From Mallotus nudiflorus (Eukaryota; Streptophyta; Magnoliopsida; Malpighiales; Euphorbiaceae), in NCBI GenBank assembly GCA_947683625.1, contig CANTUR010000049.1, positions 2,458,501 through 2,522,500 of the forward strand: a DNA stretch of 64,000 nucleotides. Direction: 5' to 3'. The translations under genes were made by a program, and so were the position numbers. Positions 24,566 through 35,163 of the stretch are shown piece after piece. The stretch's first letter is position 1. Every line of letters starts with the position of its first letter. The notes under the pieces were generated by a model. The model saw only the letters and a list, made by a program, of their open reading frames with translations, made no database searches and was not told the DNA's origin.

Positions 24566-24629
24566 GATATCCGTTTTACAGGGGAGGTTCTGCCGGATTT
24601 CCGGTAGAATTCTCGTAAAACGTGATATC
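24566..24629 (+). repeat. LTR hairpin H2
   Basis: The arms GATATCCGTTTTAC and GTAAAACGTGATATC pair with one unpaired or mismatched position, and the interval folds further (GCCGGA-TT-TCCGGT). TE-A has GATGTC/GACATC in place of GATATC/GATATC, a change on both arms that keeps pairing. TE-C and TE-E show intermediate wobble states. Confidence 0.8.
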
Positions 24630-25028
24630 CAGTCGAACCCTAATTTTCGATTCTGTATTTTAATACTCTAGATTGAATTCTAGGATTTCTGTTAGGGTTA
24701 TTCTGATGTCGAATAATTATTTCTTGTTTAGTTGCGCCGAGACCGAGGGTTAGTGGACCAGGCCCGTCGGACCTGTCTCGTGGAGCGCATTAGGTGAGTT
24801 ACTATATTATATATATATGCTTAGGATGCATGATTTAGAAAATGCATGTTTTATTTTGACTAAATATGCATAAATAACATGATTTATATTCAAGTATATT
24901 TTTGGTATATTTTTGGTATATAATAAATTATATACATGTTTTATTAATAAAATCTATTTAAAATGTTTTTAAATATATTTTTAGTTTAATTCATGATTTG
25001 ATTGGATTTATTTGACATATATATACTC

Positions 25029-25060
25029 AAAATATACCAGGTTTATGTTTGGTATATTTT
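25029..25060 (+). repeat. AAAATATACC/GGTATATTTT inverted repeat within GGTATA motifs
   Basis: A perfect 10-bp inverted repeat inside a block rich in TTTGGTATA motifs (about 24895-25070). TE-D carries the same motif as a degenerate minisatellite at about 39049-39113. Confidence 0.75.
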
Positions 25061-25168
25061 CGGTATATATATGGTTTATATTGCTATTTCATTTATATCC
25101 ATGCATCATTTATTTTTATGAATGAATGTTTTATATTTAAGAATGAAGGATATCAATAGAACGTGCTA

Positions 25169-25187
25169 CCTAGTGGGCAGCACTAGG
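25169..25187 (+). repeat. LTR hairpin CCTAGTG-GGCAG-CACTAGG
   Basis: A perfect 7-bp stem with 5-base loop, in a segment conserved in all LTR copies (AGAACGTGCTACCTAGTGGG). It is intact in TE-C (32816-32834, minus) and degraded in TE-A and TE-D. Confidence 0.8.
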
Positions 25188-25195
25188 ACCGAGTA

Positions 25196-25207
25196 CGTAC
25201 CGGTACG
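25196..25207. repeat. 12-bp perfect palindrome CGTACCGGTACG
   Basis: A self-complementary site 8 bases after the previous hairpin. It is conserved in TE-C and partly in TE-E (CATACCGGTACG). Confidence 0.85.
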
Positions 25208-25289
25208 CCTATAGCTTTAGGCTATATTACTAACTTATTTTTGGATATTGATTTGATTATGATTATTGATATGTGAGATGTGGTTTGGG

Positions 25290-25393
25290 GTGTGATTGCT
25301 GGAGCTCGGTTGACCAAGTGTCTCGGGGCCAATCACACTGGCAGTCAGACTGCTGGAGCTCGGTTGACTTAGTGTCTCGGGGCCAGTCTACTG
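25290..25393 (+). repeat. Twin LTR hairpins sharing one loop sequence
   Basis: Two tandem units contain nearly the same 30-base core (CTGGAGCTCGGTTGAC...GTGTCTCGGGGC) but are enclosed by different stems. The first is GTGTGATTG/CAATCACAC (25290-25338), the second CAGTCAGACTG/CAGTCTACTG with one bulge (25342-25393). TE-A (about 6960-7075), TE-C (about 32600-32708), TE-D (about 39322-39427) and TE-E (about 60089-60183) have the same layout. Confidence 0.85.
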
Positions 25394-25797
25394 TCCATAT
25401 GGATTAAGTGGATATATTTGGAATAAGTGAGCCTGTATGGCTAGAATGTTGTTTAACACTATTTTCTGAGGTTGCGATATTTTAGGGTTCTATGTGATCC
25501 TTCATAAAAGTTGATTTTCAGACAAAATATATAAAATGATTTTTCTGCATCTGTATGAACTTGCCTGTATATATACATATTACTCATATACTGTTGACTG
25601 TATGCATTATCACTTAGAGTGTATGTATATATATTATAGTAATTCACTCAGTGAGGTCTGACTCCCCTCCGTTGACTATTTTTCAGGAGAGTCAACTTCC
25701 TCAGACCTCAGTAGCAGGTCGATACGCCGGATTTCTTCCGCCCCGGCTTCTTTATGTAAATTGTATACTTGAGTCTTATTTATTTTATCTAGACACT

Positions 25798-25843
25798 GCA
25801 GTAGTTGTGATTTTCAGTAGTTGTGATTTTCAGTAGTTGTGAA
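25798..25843 (+). repeat. 16-bp tandem triplication in the solo LTR
   Basis: Three copies of CAGTAGTTGTGATTTT (the last incomplete). Most sister LTRs have one copy. Confidence 0.85.
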
Positions 25844-26120
25844 ATAAAGTATTTGTTTTAAAGAGATGTATTATAGTAAAACTGGATTTGTATAAAGATT
25901 ATACATTTATGAGATTATATATGTGATGTGATGAGTTTTGAATTAAATCCAGTTGATATGAATGATATTGTAATATTTATGATTTTATTTTCCGCTGCAT
26001 ATTATATTTTTATGGTTATTATTGCATTTTTATTTTATTTTTAGGCTTGCTACGGGTTCCGGATTCGAAAGAATTCCCGTTCCCTAGCGCCGGTCATGGC
26101 CCCTGTTTTGGGTCGTGACA

Positions 26121-26125
26121 ATTTC
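26121..26125. repeat. Solo LTR target duplication, right copy (ATTTC)
   Basis: Second ATTTC, immediately after GTCGTGACA. The interrupted TE-C LTR continues with AGCTCAAACC. Confidence 0.96.
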
Positions 26126-26980
26126 AGCTCAAACCAAAGCTAGAATTACACTCACCGGAGCTCAAGGAGAAGAAAGAGACTGGCGGTGTCAAAAATGGTG
26201 GCCGGAATCATCGTGATCGATGGTGGTTCAACTTTCGGCTTCTCCGACCAAAAATGGCTTCCAAACACCGGAAACGGCTGCTACAGGCGGCGAGGAAGGC
26301 TGGGGAAGGTGGTGGCATGCCGAAAGGCACACCAACGGTAAGGGAACAGGACGGCAGCGATCGGAGCGGTGAGGGAAGGTGATCGGGGAAGAAGAGAGGA
26401 ATCGGGGGCAAAAATGTAATTTTCCAAAATTTTTGGTTTTTAACTTATAATATGTATATATATATACTTTATACTATATATTAAAATAATATTAAATTAT
26501 ACACATTAAATATACACCACACACATATAATTTAATATTTTTTAATAATTTATACTAAATAAAAATAATTAAATAACAATAAAACTAATAAATAATTAAT
26601 AAAATATTAGGATAATATTAAACCCTAATTAAATAAATAATTACACACCTAGGATTTATTTAGTAATTTAAAAATACGTATGAGTTCATGCAAGTCCGTA
26701 AATCTATTTAAAATAATTAATAATAAAATATTTACGTGAAAATTTCCCCGAAAATGAAAGTCTCGGAAAAATTTTACGTAAAGCACTGTAAATAATACAC
26801 AATAATTAAAATAGATTTTAAACACATATCAACTCGTAAAAACATTATAATATATATACAAAAATTATTAACACTGCATATCCCAGTACAGTGTTAAAAA
26901 TGTTTCAAAACACAGGATATGACAGTCTTTCCTCCTTACAAGAATTCGTCCCCGAATTCCAGAAAGAAAAGATTATAGGA

Positions 26981-29900
26981 TCAGGAAGGAAAGAGATACG
27001 GGTAAGAAGCTCGCATCTCAGCTTCAGTCTCCCACGTATGCTCCTCAACTCTATTGCTACGCCACAGAACCTTGACCATCGGAATCTGCTTCGAACGCAA
27101 CTGTCGAACTTGAAAATCAACGATCGCCACAGGTTCTTCCACAAACGTCAAATCTTCACTCACTTATACACTATTGGGCTGGAACACGTGTGAAGGGTCT
27201 AAGACATACTTCCTCAACATCGAGATATGAAACACCAGATGCACCTGTGACATACTCGGAGGCAAAGCCAACTGATATGCAACAATGCCAACTCTCTCCA
27301 GAATCTCAAACGGTCCGATATATCTCGGTGCTAACTTACCCTTCCTACTAAATCTCATAACACCCTTCATCAAAGATACTTTCAGAAAAATGAAATCTCC
27401 AACTTGAAACTCCACATCTCTGCGCCTAGGATCCGTATAACTCTTCTGTCTGCTAACTGCAGCCTCTAACCTTCGCTTAATCATGGCGACTTTCTCTGTA
27501 GCATCCTGAACCATCTCAGGTCCAGTCAAAGCTCTCTCACCAATCTCATCCCAACTCAAAGGGGATCTACATTTCCTTCCATATAACGCCTCGTACGGTG
27601 CCATGCCAATACTGCTATGGTAGCTGTTATTATGTGCAAACTCAACAAGTGGCAAATGATCATCCCAGCTACCTCCCAATCCAGGACACACATCCTTAAT
27701 ATATCTTCCAGTGTCTGGATCGTCCTCTCAAACTGACCATCTATTTGAGGATGAAAAGCAGTACTGAAGTCCAACCTAGTGCCCATCACTTCCTGTAACT
27801 TCTGCCAAAAATGAGAAGTAAACACCGAACCTCTATCTGACACAATGGACATAGGTACTCCATAAAGGCACACAATATGCTTCATATACAACTTTGCCAA
27901 TCTAGCTACAGAATAAGTGGCTTTCACAGGTAAAAAATGTGCAGACTTCGTCAATCTGTCTACAATCACCCAGATGGAATCATATCCATCCTTCGAACGA
28001 GGTAAACCTACCACAAAATCCATAGCTATCCTTTCCCACTTCCACTCGGGAATAGGAAGAGGTTGAAGCTTCCCATAAGGCTTCTGGTGTTCAGCTTTCA
28101 CTTGCTGACATGTCAAACACTTAGCAACATAATCAACGACATCCGTTTTCAATCCATCCCACGAGTATAAATCTCTGATACTGTGGTACATCTTAGTAAC
28201 ACCTGGATGAACGCTGTAGGCTGTAGAATGTGCTTCCTCTAGGATCTCTTCTCTCAAATCATTCACATCAGGAACACACAATCTACCACTGATCCATAAC
28301 ACACCATCATCATCGAGTGTGAAATCAGTGAACTTCCCTGCTCTGACATTCTCTGCAAGCTCTTCCAGAATAGGATCTCGGCTCTGAGCTGCTTTAATCC
28401 TATCCCTCTGTACAGATCGCACTTTAAACTGAGCTAGCAGTCCACCTGACCTATTGATCTTCATCATCAAACCTTGATCCACCAACAGATGCAATTCCTG
28501 GATCAACGGTCTCCTCTCAACACCGATGTGAGCAAGACTGCCTGAGGACTTTCTACTCAAGGCATCTGCTACCACATTAGCTTTACCCGGATGATATAAG
28601 ATCTCGCAATCATAATCCTTCAATAGTTCCAACCATCTCCTCTGCCTTAGATTCAAATCTCGCTGCTGAAAAATGTACTTAAGGCTCTTGTGATCAATAA
28701 ATATCTCACAAGTCACCCCGTACAGATAATGTCTCTAAATCTTCAAAGCAAAGATCACTGCAGCCATTTCAAGGTCATGTGTAGGATAGTTCTGCTCATG
28801 CTTTTTCAACTGCCTTGAAGCATAGGCTATCACCCTACCATTCTGCATCAATACACAACCAAGGCCAACTCTAGAGGCATCACAATAGACTGTGAACTTA
28901 TCCACACTATTAGGCAAAGCTAACACTGGTGCTGTGGTCAACTTCTCCTTCAACAACTGAAAACTATTCTCACAAGCTTCTGACCACTCGAATCTAACAT
29001 TCTTCTGAGTCAAGCGAGTCATTGGGGCTACGATCCTAGAAAAATCCTGCACAAACCGCCTATAATACCCGGCTAAACCCAGAAAACTTCGAATCTCAGT
29101 GACAGAAGTAGGTCTAGGCCACTCAAACACTACTTCAATCTGTTGTGGATCAACTTGGATACCTTCTTTAGACACTACGTGTCCAAGAAAAGAAACACTC
29201 TCCATCCAGAAATCACACTTTGAGAATTTAGCATAAAGCTGATGATCTCTCAGTGTCTGCAGTACAATCTTCAAGTGATATACATGCTCCTCCATACTCC
29301 TCGAATATACCAGTATATCATCAATGAAGACTACCATAAACTGATCCATATACGGTCTGAATACCCTGTTCATCAGGTCCATAAAAGCTGCTGGTGCATT
29401 AGTCAAACCAAAAGACATCACCAGAAACTCATAATGGCCATATCGCGTGCGAAATGATGTCTTAGGAATATCGGCTTCACTAATCCGCAGCTAATGATAA
29501 CCCGACCTCAAGTCAATCTTAGAAAAGAATTGTGCACCCTATAGCTGATCAAACAAATCATCTATCCTCGGGAGAGGATACTTTTTCTTCACTGTCACCT
29601 TATTCAACTCTCTGTAGTCAATGCACAGTCTCAGGGTACCATCCTTCTTCTTCATAAACAGGACTGGTGCACCCCATGGAGAAACACTAGGTCTGATGAA
29701 ACCTTTATCCATTAACTCTTGCAATTGCTCCTTCAACTCTTTCAACTCTGCAGGAGCCATTCTGTAGGGTGGCATAGATATAGGAGTAGTACCTAGAACC
29801 ACATCTATACAGAACTCAATCTCTCTATGAGGTGGTAAACCTGGCAACTCCTTAGGAAAAACATCAGGAAACTCACAAGCAACAGGAACATCTGTGAGTG

Positions 29901-30378
29901 ACAACTTCTCCACTGAATTATCCCTGATCAATGCCAAATATCCCTGACAACCTTTCCTCAACAACTTCCTAGCCGTAATAGCAAAAATAAGATTCTGAGG
30001 TGCTGAACTCCTATCACTAACAAACTTAAAATCTCCTTCATCAGGAATTCTGAACGTCACCTCTTTATTCCTGCAATCTACCTCGGCATAGTGCTGAGAT
30101 AACCAATCCATTCCCAGAATAACATTAAACTCCATCACATCCAACAGAATCAAATCAGCGGGTAATTCTCTATCTCCCACGAGAACTGGACAACTAGAAA
30201 AAACAATATCGATGTCTAAGGAATTGCTCAGAGGAGTGGCAACAGAAAAAGGAAAAGCCATCCTCGAAGCTTGCCAACAAGACTTAGAAGCAAAAACAGG
30301 AGAAACAAATGAATGTGTGGCACCCGGATCAAACAAAACCCAAGCATCCAGGTAACAAACAGAAATAATACCTGCCAC
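26981..30378 (-). pseudogene. TE-C pol pseudogene (protease-RT-RNase H-integrase-chromodomain-like)
   Basis: The best-preserved pol of the window. The first open part (29539-30378) carries protease (LFDPGATHSF, LGMDWLS) and the RT N-terminus (KKKDGTLRLCIDYREL). RT catalytic FIDD and RNase H YCDAS follow at 28735-29421. RNase H (DHKSLKY, ADALSRKS) and integrase are at 27556-28716: HHCC zinc finger with CLTCQQVKAEH, the three catalytic regions MDFVVG, VSDRGSVF and FHPQIDGQFE. The integrase end is at 27164-27691. The tail at 26981-27163 is a reduced chromodomain (KVLWRSNRVEEHTWE). Breaks: TAG before GAQF and in YHQL, TAG at TGG after LKI, a frameshift near 27680 and one stop near 27164. Catalytic residues look intact. 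Confidence 0.92.
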
Positions 30379-31730
30379 GACTGCATTAGATGCCTGAGCA
30401 TCCTGTTGAGTAAGATGAAAGACTCTGGCCTGACCTCGACCTCCCTGCTGACTAGTAGAAGCCTGGCCAACACCTCTGGCACCTCCTCTAGTACCTCTAC
30501 CACGACTCTGCTATGGGACAAGCTGAGTGGAACTCTGATGCTAAGCTGGTGGTAACTAAAATGGCACGGGTGTAGCACTAGCAATCGACTGCTGTGGGAA
30601 TCACAGAATCTACTGCTGCTGATACCCGGAATAAGGACACAATCTAGCAAAATATCATGTTTGCCCGCATCTGAAGCATGTCAGTGGGTCAGATAACACG
30701 GTCCCTGATGGACTCTACCACAATTCTGGCAAACACTAGCAGCTAATCCAGAACTACGACCACTGCTGCTGCTCGAAGCACCTGACCCAAATCTGAACGA
30801 TTTACGCTGACCTCCACGGCCATGTCTACTGCTCCGATGCACTCACTGCTGCTGTCTCTGACTCTGCTGAGTCGGACCTCGCTGCTGACTACTCGATCTA
30901 ACATGAAAACTCGAATACGGAGTAGCTTGCAATCCACTCGACTGAACTCCTAGCTGGTAATAATCAAGCATCGCTCCCTGCCTAACTAGCCTCAGCTCAA
31001 TCTCCTTGGCTAACTCAATCACAGACTCTAAAGTAAGGCCTGCTGTAGGCATACCAGTAAAACCTGAACCCAATCCAGTAACATACGTAGTGATCATGAA
31101 ATATTGGTCTCACATCAAATCCTCTGCATATCTACCCAGTCGGAGAAACTCTCTGGTGTACTCCTCTACAGATCGATCTCCATGAGAAATGCTGGTCAAC
31201 CGGAGACGATAGCTCAAATGAAGCGGCTCTGGACAAAATCTCCTCATAAATCGCTCTCGAAACTGAGCTCAAGTCATTGTCATCATATAAGGCTGAATCA
31301 TCTGAATGAACTAATCTAGGGTTGGTCCCTCGACAGACAACTCGACAATCATGATCCGCTGGTACTCGGTGTGAGCAGTCCGAGTCCGAGTCTCGATCAC
31401 ATGCAGAAAATCTAACGGATCGAAAGTACCGTTAAAAGCAATCCTGCCAACTCGGGCATAGAACAAAGCTGCCTCAGGGTCAAACATACCCTGCTGATAG
31501 GCAGGCTGAACAGGCTGAACAACTGGAGGAACAGGAACATCAAACTCAGGCTCTACAAGCTCCTCGTCCTGTAACTCTCTCTGCCTACGATGATCTGCCG
31601 CTCCTCGAGGTCTACCTCTGCCATGACCTCTACGTCTAATTGGCTGCTCAAGAGGTAAAACCTCATCCTAAAAAGATTCATCATCCTCGGCCTCAACGAC
31701 CGGTGGAGCGACACGCGCTCGCCTCCTCAT
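30379..31730 (-). pseudogene. TE-C gag pseudogene
   Basis: The start at 31730 gives the conserved MRRRARV after TTTTCAGT. Capsid-like sequence with SVIELAKEIELRLVRQ lies around 30843-31097. Two zinc knuckles can be read near 30650-30740: CQNCGRVHQGPC, and CFRCGQ with the later H and C. A glutamine/serine-rich segment leads to protease near 30400. In-frame stops include a TAG at the CAG codon of the early DESFQDE segment, which TE-E keeps as CAG. It would package element RNA; the stops prevent it. Confidence 0.85.
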
Positions 31731-31912
31731 ACTGAAAAGACAAACGGAAAGATTCAAACAAAACAGACAACAGAGGAATAACGCAGAAAACTAAAGCAAG
31801 GAATACTCATCAAGACATACTCGAACCTAATTCACTGCAGTAGTTCAACAGAAAACACAACTCTGAAAACTAGGGCCACAACTCACATAACTAAGTCTTG
31901 ACACAGAACTCC

Positions 31913-31928
31913 GCTCTGATACCAACTT
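31913..31928 (-). promoter_or_regulatory. TE-C primer-binding site (tRNA-iMet)
   Basis: Minus-strand TTGGTATCAGAGC starts four bases after the LTR end TGACA, identical to the usual plant initiator-Met primer site. Confidence 0.88.
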
Positions 31929-34900
31929 TGTCATGACCCAAAACAGGGGCCATGACCGGCGCTAGGGAATGGGAATTCTTTCGAATCCGGAACTCGTAGC
32001 AAGCCTAAAAATAAAATAAAACATGCAATAGAAATAACAATATTTAATGCAGCGGAAATAAAAATCATAAATATAATAACAACGTATGCACCAACTGGAT
32101 TTAAATCAAATCCTCATCATTTCATATATATAAATCTTTATACAAATCCAGTTCAAATATAATACAACATCTCTTTAAATATTTAACGACTACTGTAGTG
32201 TCTAAATAAAATAAATCCAAGACTCAGAGAAGTAGTTTACACAAAGAAGCCGGGGCGGAAGAAATCCGGCGTACAGGCCTGCTATTGAGGTCTGAAGATG
32301 ATGACTCTCCTGAAAAATTAGTCAACGGAGGGGAGTCAGACCTCACTGAGTGAATTACTATAATATATATATACATGCATGCTAAATGACAATGCATACA
32401 GTCAACAGTATATATCTAATATGTATATATACAGGTAAATATACACAGATGTAATAAAATCATTTTATATATTTTTATTTAAAATCATCGTTTATGAAGG
32501 ATCAAATAGAACCCTATGATATCGCAACCTCGAAAACAGTGTTAGATAACACTCTAGCCATACAGGTCCACTTATTCCAAAATATTTACTTAATCCATTT
32601 AGACAGTAGACTGGCCCTGAGACACTAAGTCAACCGAGCTCCAGCAGTCTGACTGTCAGTGTGATTGGCCCCGAGACACTTGGTCAACCGAGCTCCAGCA
32701 ATCACACCTTCAAACCATATCTCACACATCAAATAATCATATCCAATAAATATCCACAAATGGTTAGTAATATAGCCTAAATGCTATAGGCATACCGGTA
32801 CGTACTCGGTCCTAGTGCTGCCCACTAGGTAGCACGTTCTATTGATATCCTTCATCAATAAATATAAAACATCCATTCACAAATAAATTATGCATGAATT
32901 TAAATAAAATAACAATATAAACCATATATATACCGAAAATATACCAAAAGTAAACTAGGTATATTTCGAGTATATATACGTGAAATGAATCCAATCAAAT
33001 TATAAATTAAGCTAGAAATATATTTAAAAACATTTTAAATATAATTTATTAACAAAACATGCATATAATTTAATATATACCAAAAATAAACCAACAATAA
33101 ACTAAATATAAACTTAAGTAATAATCAAATTATTTATGCATATTTAATCAAAATAAAACATGCATTTCTAAATCATGCATCCTAAGCATATATATATAAA
33201 ATAGCAACTCACAAATTAGTGTGCTCCTCGAGATGGATCCAACGGGCCTGGTCCACTAGGCCTCGATCTCGGCGTAACTAAACAAATAATAAATAACAGA
33301 CATCAGAATAAACCTAACAGAAATCCTAGAATTCGATCTAGAATATTAAACACAAAATCAAAATTAGGGTTTGACCGGATATCACGTTTTACGAGAATTC
33401 TATCAAAAATTCGGCAGAACCTCCCTTGTAAAACGGACATCTCTCTACTCAAAGAGTAGAGCCGACCCTGCAAGGAAACACACTTTGAAAAACAAGCTCA
33501 ACCACTCATCCACAACACCTCGGTCGGACTCCAAACTACAGTCTACCGATCGGGGTCCACAAACACAGAACAATTTCAGAAATACCAAAAATACCCTTAT
33601 AGCATAGAAATTCATTTTATATATAGAAATTACATAATTAGCCTTTAAACACAGTAAAAACCGATAAAAACTCATTTTATTAGTAAAACCGTATATTATA
33701 TATATAATTGAAAATAATTCACGAAAAATAGTTTTAATTAGTTAAAAATACTAAATAATTTGTAGCAATCATTTTTATACCTTAAATAATTAATAAAACC
33801 AATTAAATTACATTTTTAGACAATTTTGTGTAAAATTACCAAAATATCCCTATATATATAAATATACTAAAATTCATTCAAAAAATCACCAAAAATAGTA
33901 TAATTATACAAAATTAATTTTCTCAACATATTTATCAATAATATTAATAATTAAACTCAATTAACGAATTAATTTCAATTAAAAACACAATTAACCCTAA
34001 TTTTCCAAAATTACATAAACTTAAATAATTCAAAATAAATACATAGAAATTCATAAAAATTCCAAATAAATTCCTATAATTCATTTAAACACCTATAATT
34101 ACCATAAAACACAATTTCATAATTTATTTAATTAATTTCAGAAAATTAGAAAATAATATTAAAATATTCAAAAATACCCAAAAATCAAAATAATCTCCAA
34201 AAATTCCAAAAAAATTCATATATGTATATTAAGTTAAGGGGAACAACATTTGTGAAGGGATTTTTCATGAATCAAACAATTCGAAGTTCAACAAAATCAA
34301 AAACCCTAATATGGCCGAAATCAAAAATTCAAAACCTAAGCAAATCAAGACCATTTCAGCTCAAACCAAAGCTATAATTACACTCAACGGAGCTCAAGGA
34401 GAATAAAGAGACCGGTGGTGTCAAAAATGGTGGCCGGAATCATCGTGATCGATGGTGGTTCAACTTTCGGCTTCTCCGACCAAAAATGGCTTCCAGACGC
34501 CGGAAACGGCTGCTACAGGTGGCGTGGAAGGCTGGGGAAGGTGGTGGCACGCCGGACGGCACACCAAAGGCAAGGGAACGGGACGGCAGTGATCGGAATG
34601 GTGAGGGAAGGTGATCGGGGAAGAAGAGAGGAATCGGGGGTAAAAATGTAATTTTCCAAAATTTTTGGTTTTTAACTTATAATATGTATATATATATATA
34701 CTTTATACTATATATTAAAATAATATTAAATTATACACATTAAATATACACCACACACATATAATTTAATATTTTTTAATAATTTATACTAAATAAAAAT
34801 AATTAAATAACAATAAAACTAATAAATAATTAATAAAATATTAGGGTAATATTAAACCCTAATTAAATAAATAATTACACACCTAGGCTTTATTTAGTAA

Positions 34901-35158
34901 TTTAAAAATACGTATGAGTTCATGCAAGTCCGTAAATCTATTTAAAATAATTAATAATAAAATATTTACGTGAAAATTTCCCCGAAAATGAAAGTCTCGA
35001 GAAAATTTTAAGTAAAGCACTGTAAATAATACACAATAATTAAAATAGGTTTTAAACACATATCAACTCGTAAAAACATTATAATATATATACAAAAATT
35101 ATTAACACTGCATATCCCGGTACAGTGTTAAAAATGTTTAAAAACACGGGATATTACA
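31929..35158 (-). repeat. TE-C 5' LTR
   Basis: A 3230-bp LTR from TGTCATGACC to GGGATATTACA. It is the full-length version of the LTR at 21126-26924 and holds the empty site for the nested solo LTR near 34355. It carries all the conserved hairpin blocks. The leader donor-like GT is mutated (GTTGAGTG). The frames 33371-33607 and 34415-34651 are shadows in the LTR. Confidence 0.95.
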
Positions 35159-35163
35159 GTTTG
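35159..35163. repeat. TE-C target site duplication, right copy (GTTTG)
   Basis: Matches 21121-21125. TE-D pol continues after it. Confidence 0.95.

Larger units (their letters stand above)
22962..26120 (+). mobile_element. Plus-strand chromovirus solo LTR nested in TE-C
   Basis: A 3159-bp LTR of the same family as TE-C, opposite orientation, from TGTAATATCC to GGGTCGTGACA, flanked by ATTTC on both sides and without internal sequence. It is a solo LTR made by recombination between two LTRs of one element. It is the cleanest copy for reading LTR architecture: pyrimidine tract (about 23384-23519), GC-rich leader with a donor-like site (23618-23628), hairpin pair (24545-24629), GGTATA repeats (about 24895-25070), hairpin and palindrome (25169-25207) and twin hairpins (25290-25393). 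Confidence 0.95.
21126..26924 (-). repeat. TE-C 3' LTR, interrupted by a solo LTR and internally deleted
   Basis: It begins TGTCACGACC at 21126 and ends GGATATGACA at 26924. The segment 22962-26125 is the nested solo LTR plus one duplicated ATTTC. At about 21294 it jumps from the position matching 32091 to that matching 32689 in the 5' LTR, an internal deletion of about 600 bp with CAAC microhomology. The 78-codon frame at 21975-22211 is antisense to the hairpin domain and is not treated as a gene. Confidence 0.93.
21126..35158 (-). mobile_element. TE-C: Tekay/Del-like chromovirus, complete with TSD
   Basis: Complete minus-strand element: 5' LTR 31929-35158, Met-type primer site, gag, pol, polypurine tract (complement at 26925-26937) and 3' LTR 21126-26924. 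The termini are TG...CA, with matching 5-bp duplications GTTTG. Its 3' LTR contains a nested solo LTR, and without that the element is about 10.9 kb. The two LTRs are very similar by eye over the shared part, so it looks younger than TE-A and TE-D. Even so gag-pol has several stops, mostly of C-to-T type. Confidence 0.95.

Noticed and set aside
33371..33607. 78-codon frame, nearly identical to the one at 21975-22211
   Set aside because: Both are antisense to the hairpin domain in the two LTRs of one element. Similarity follows from LTR identity and the frame is not kept in TE-A or TE-D.
34415..34651. 78-codon frame in the TE-C 5' LTR
   Set aside because: Antisense to the LTR leader and interrupted in the other LTR copy.
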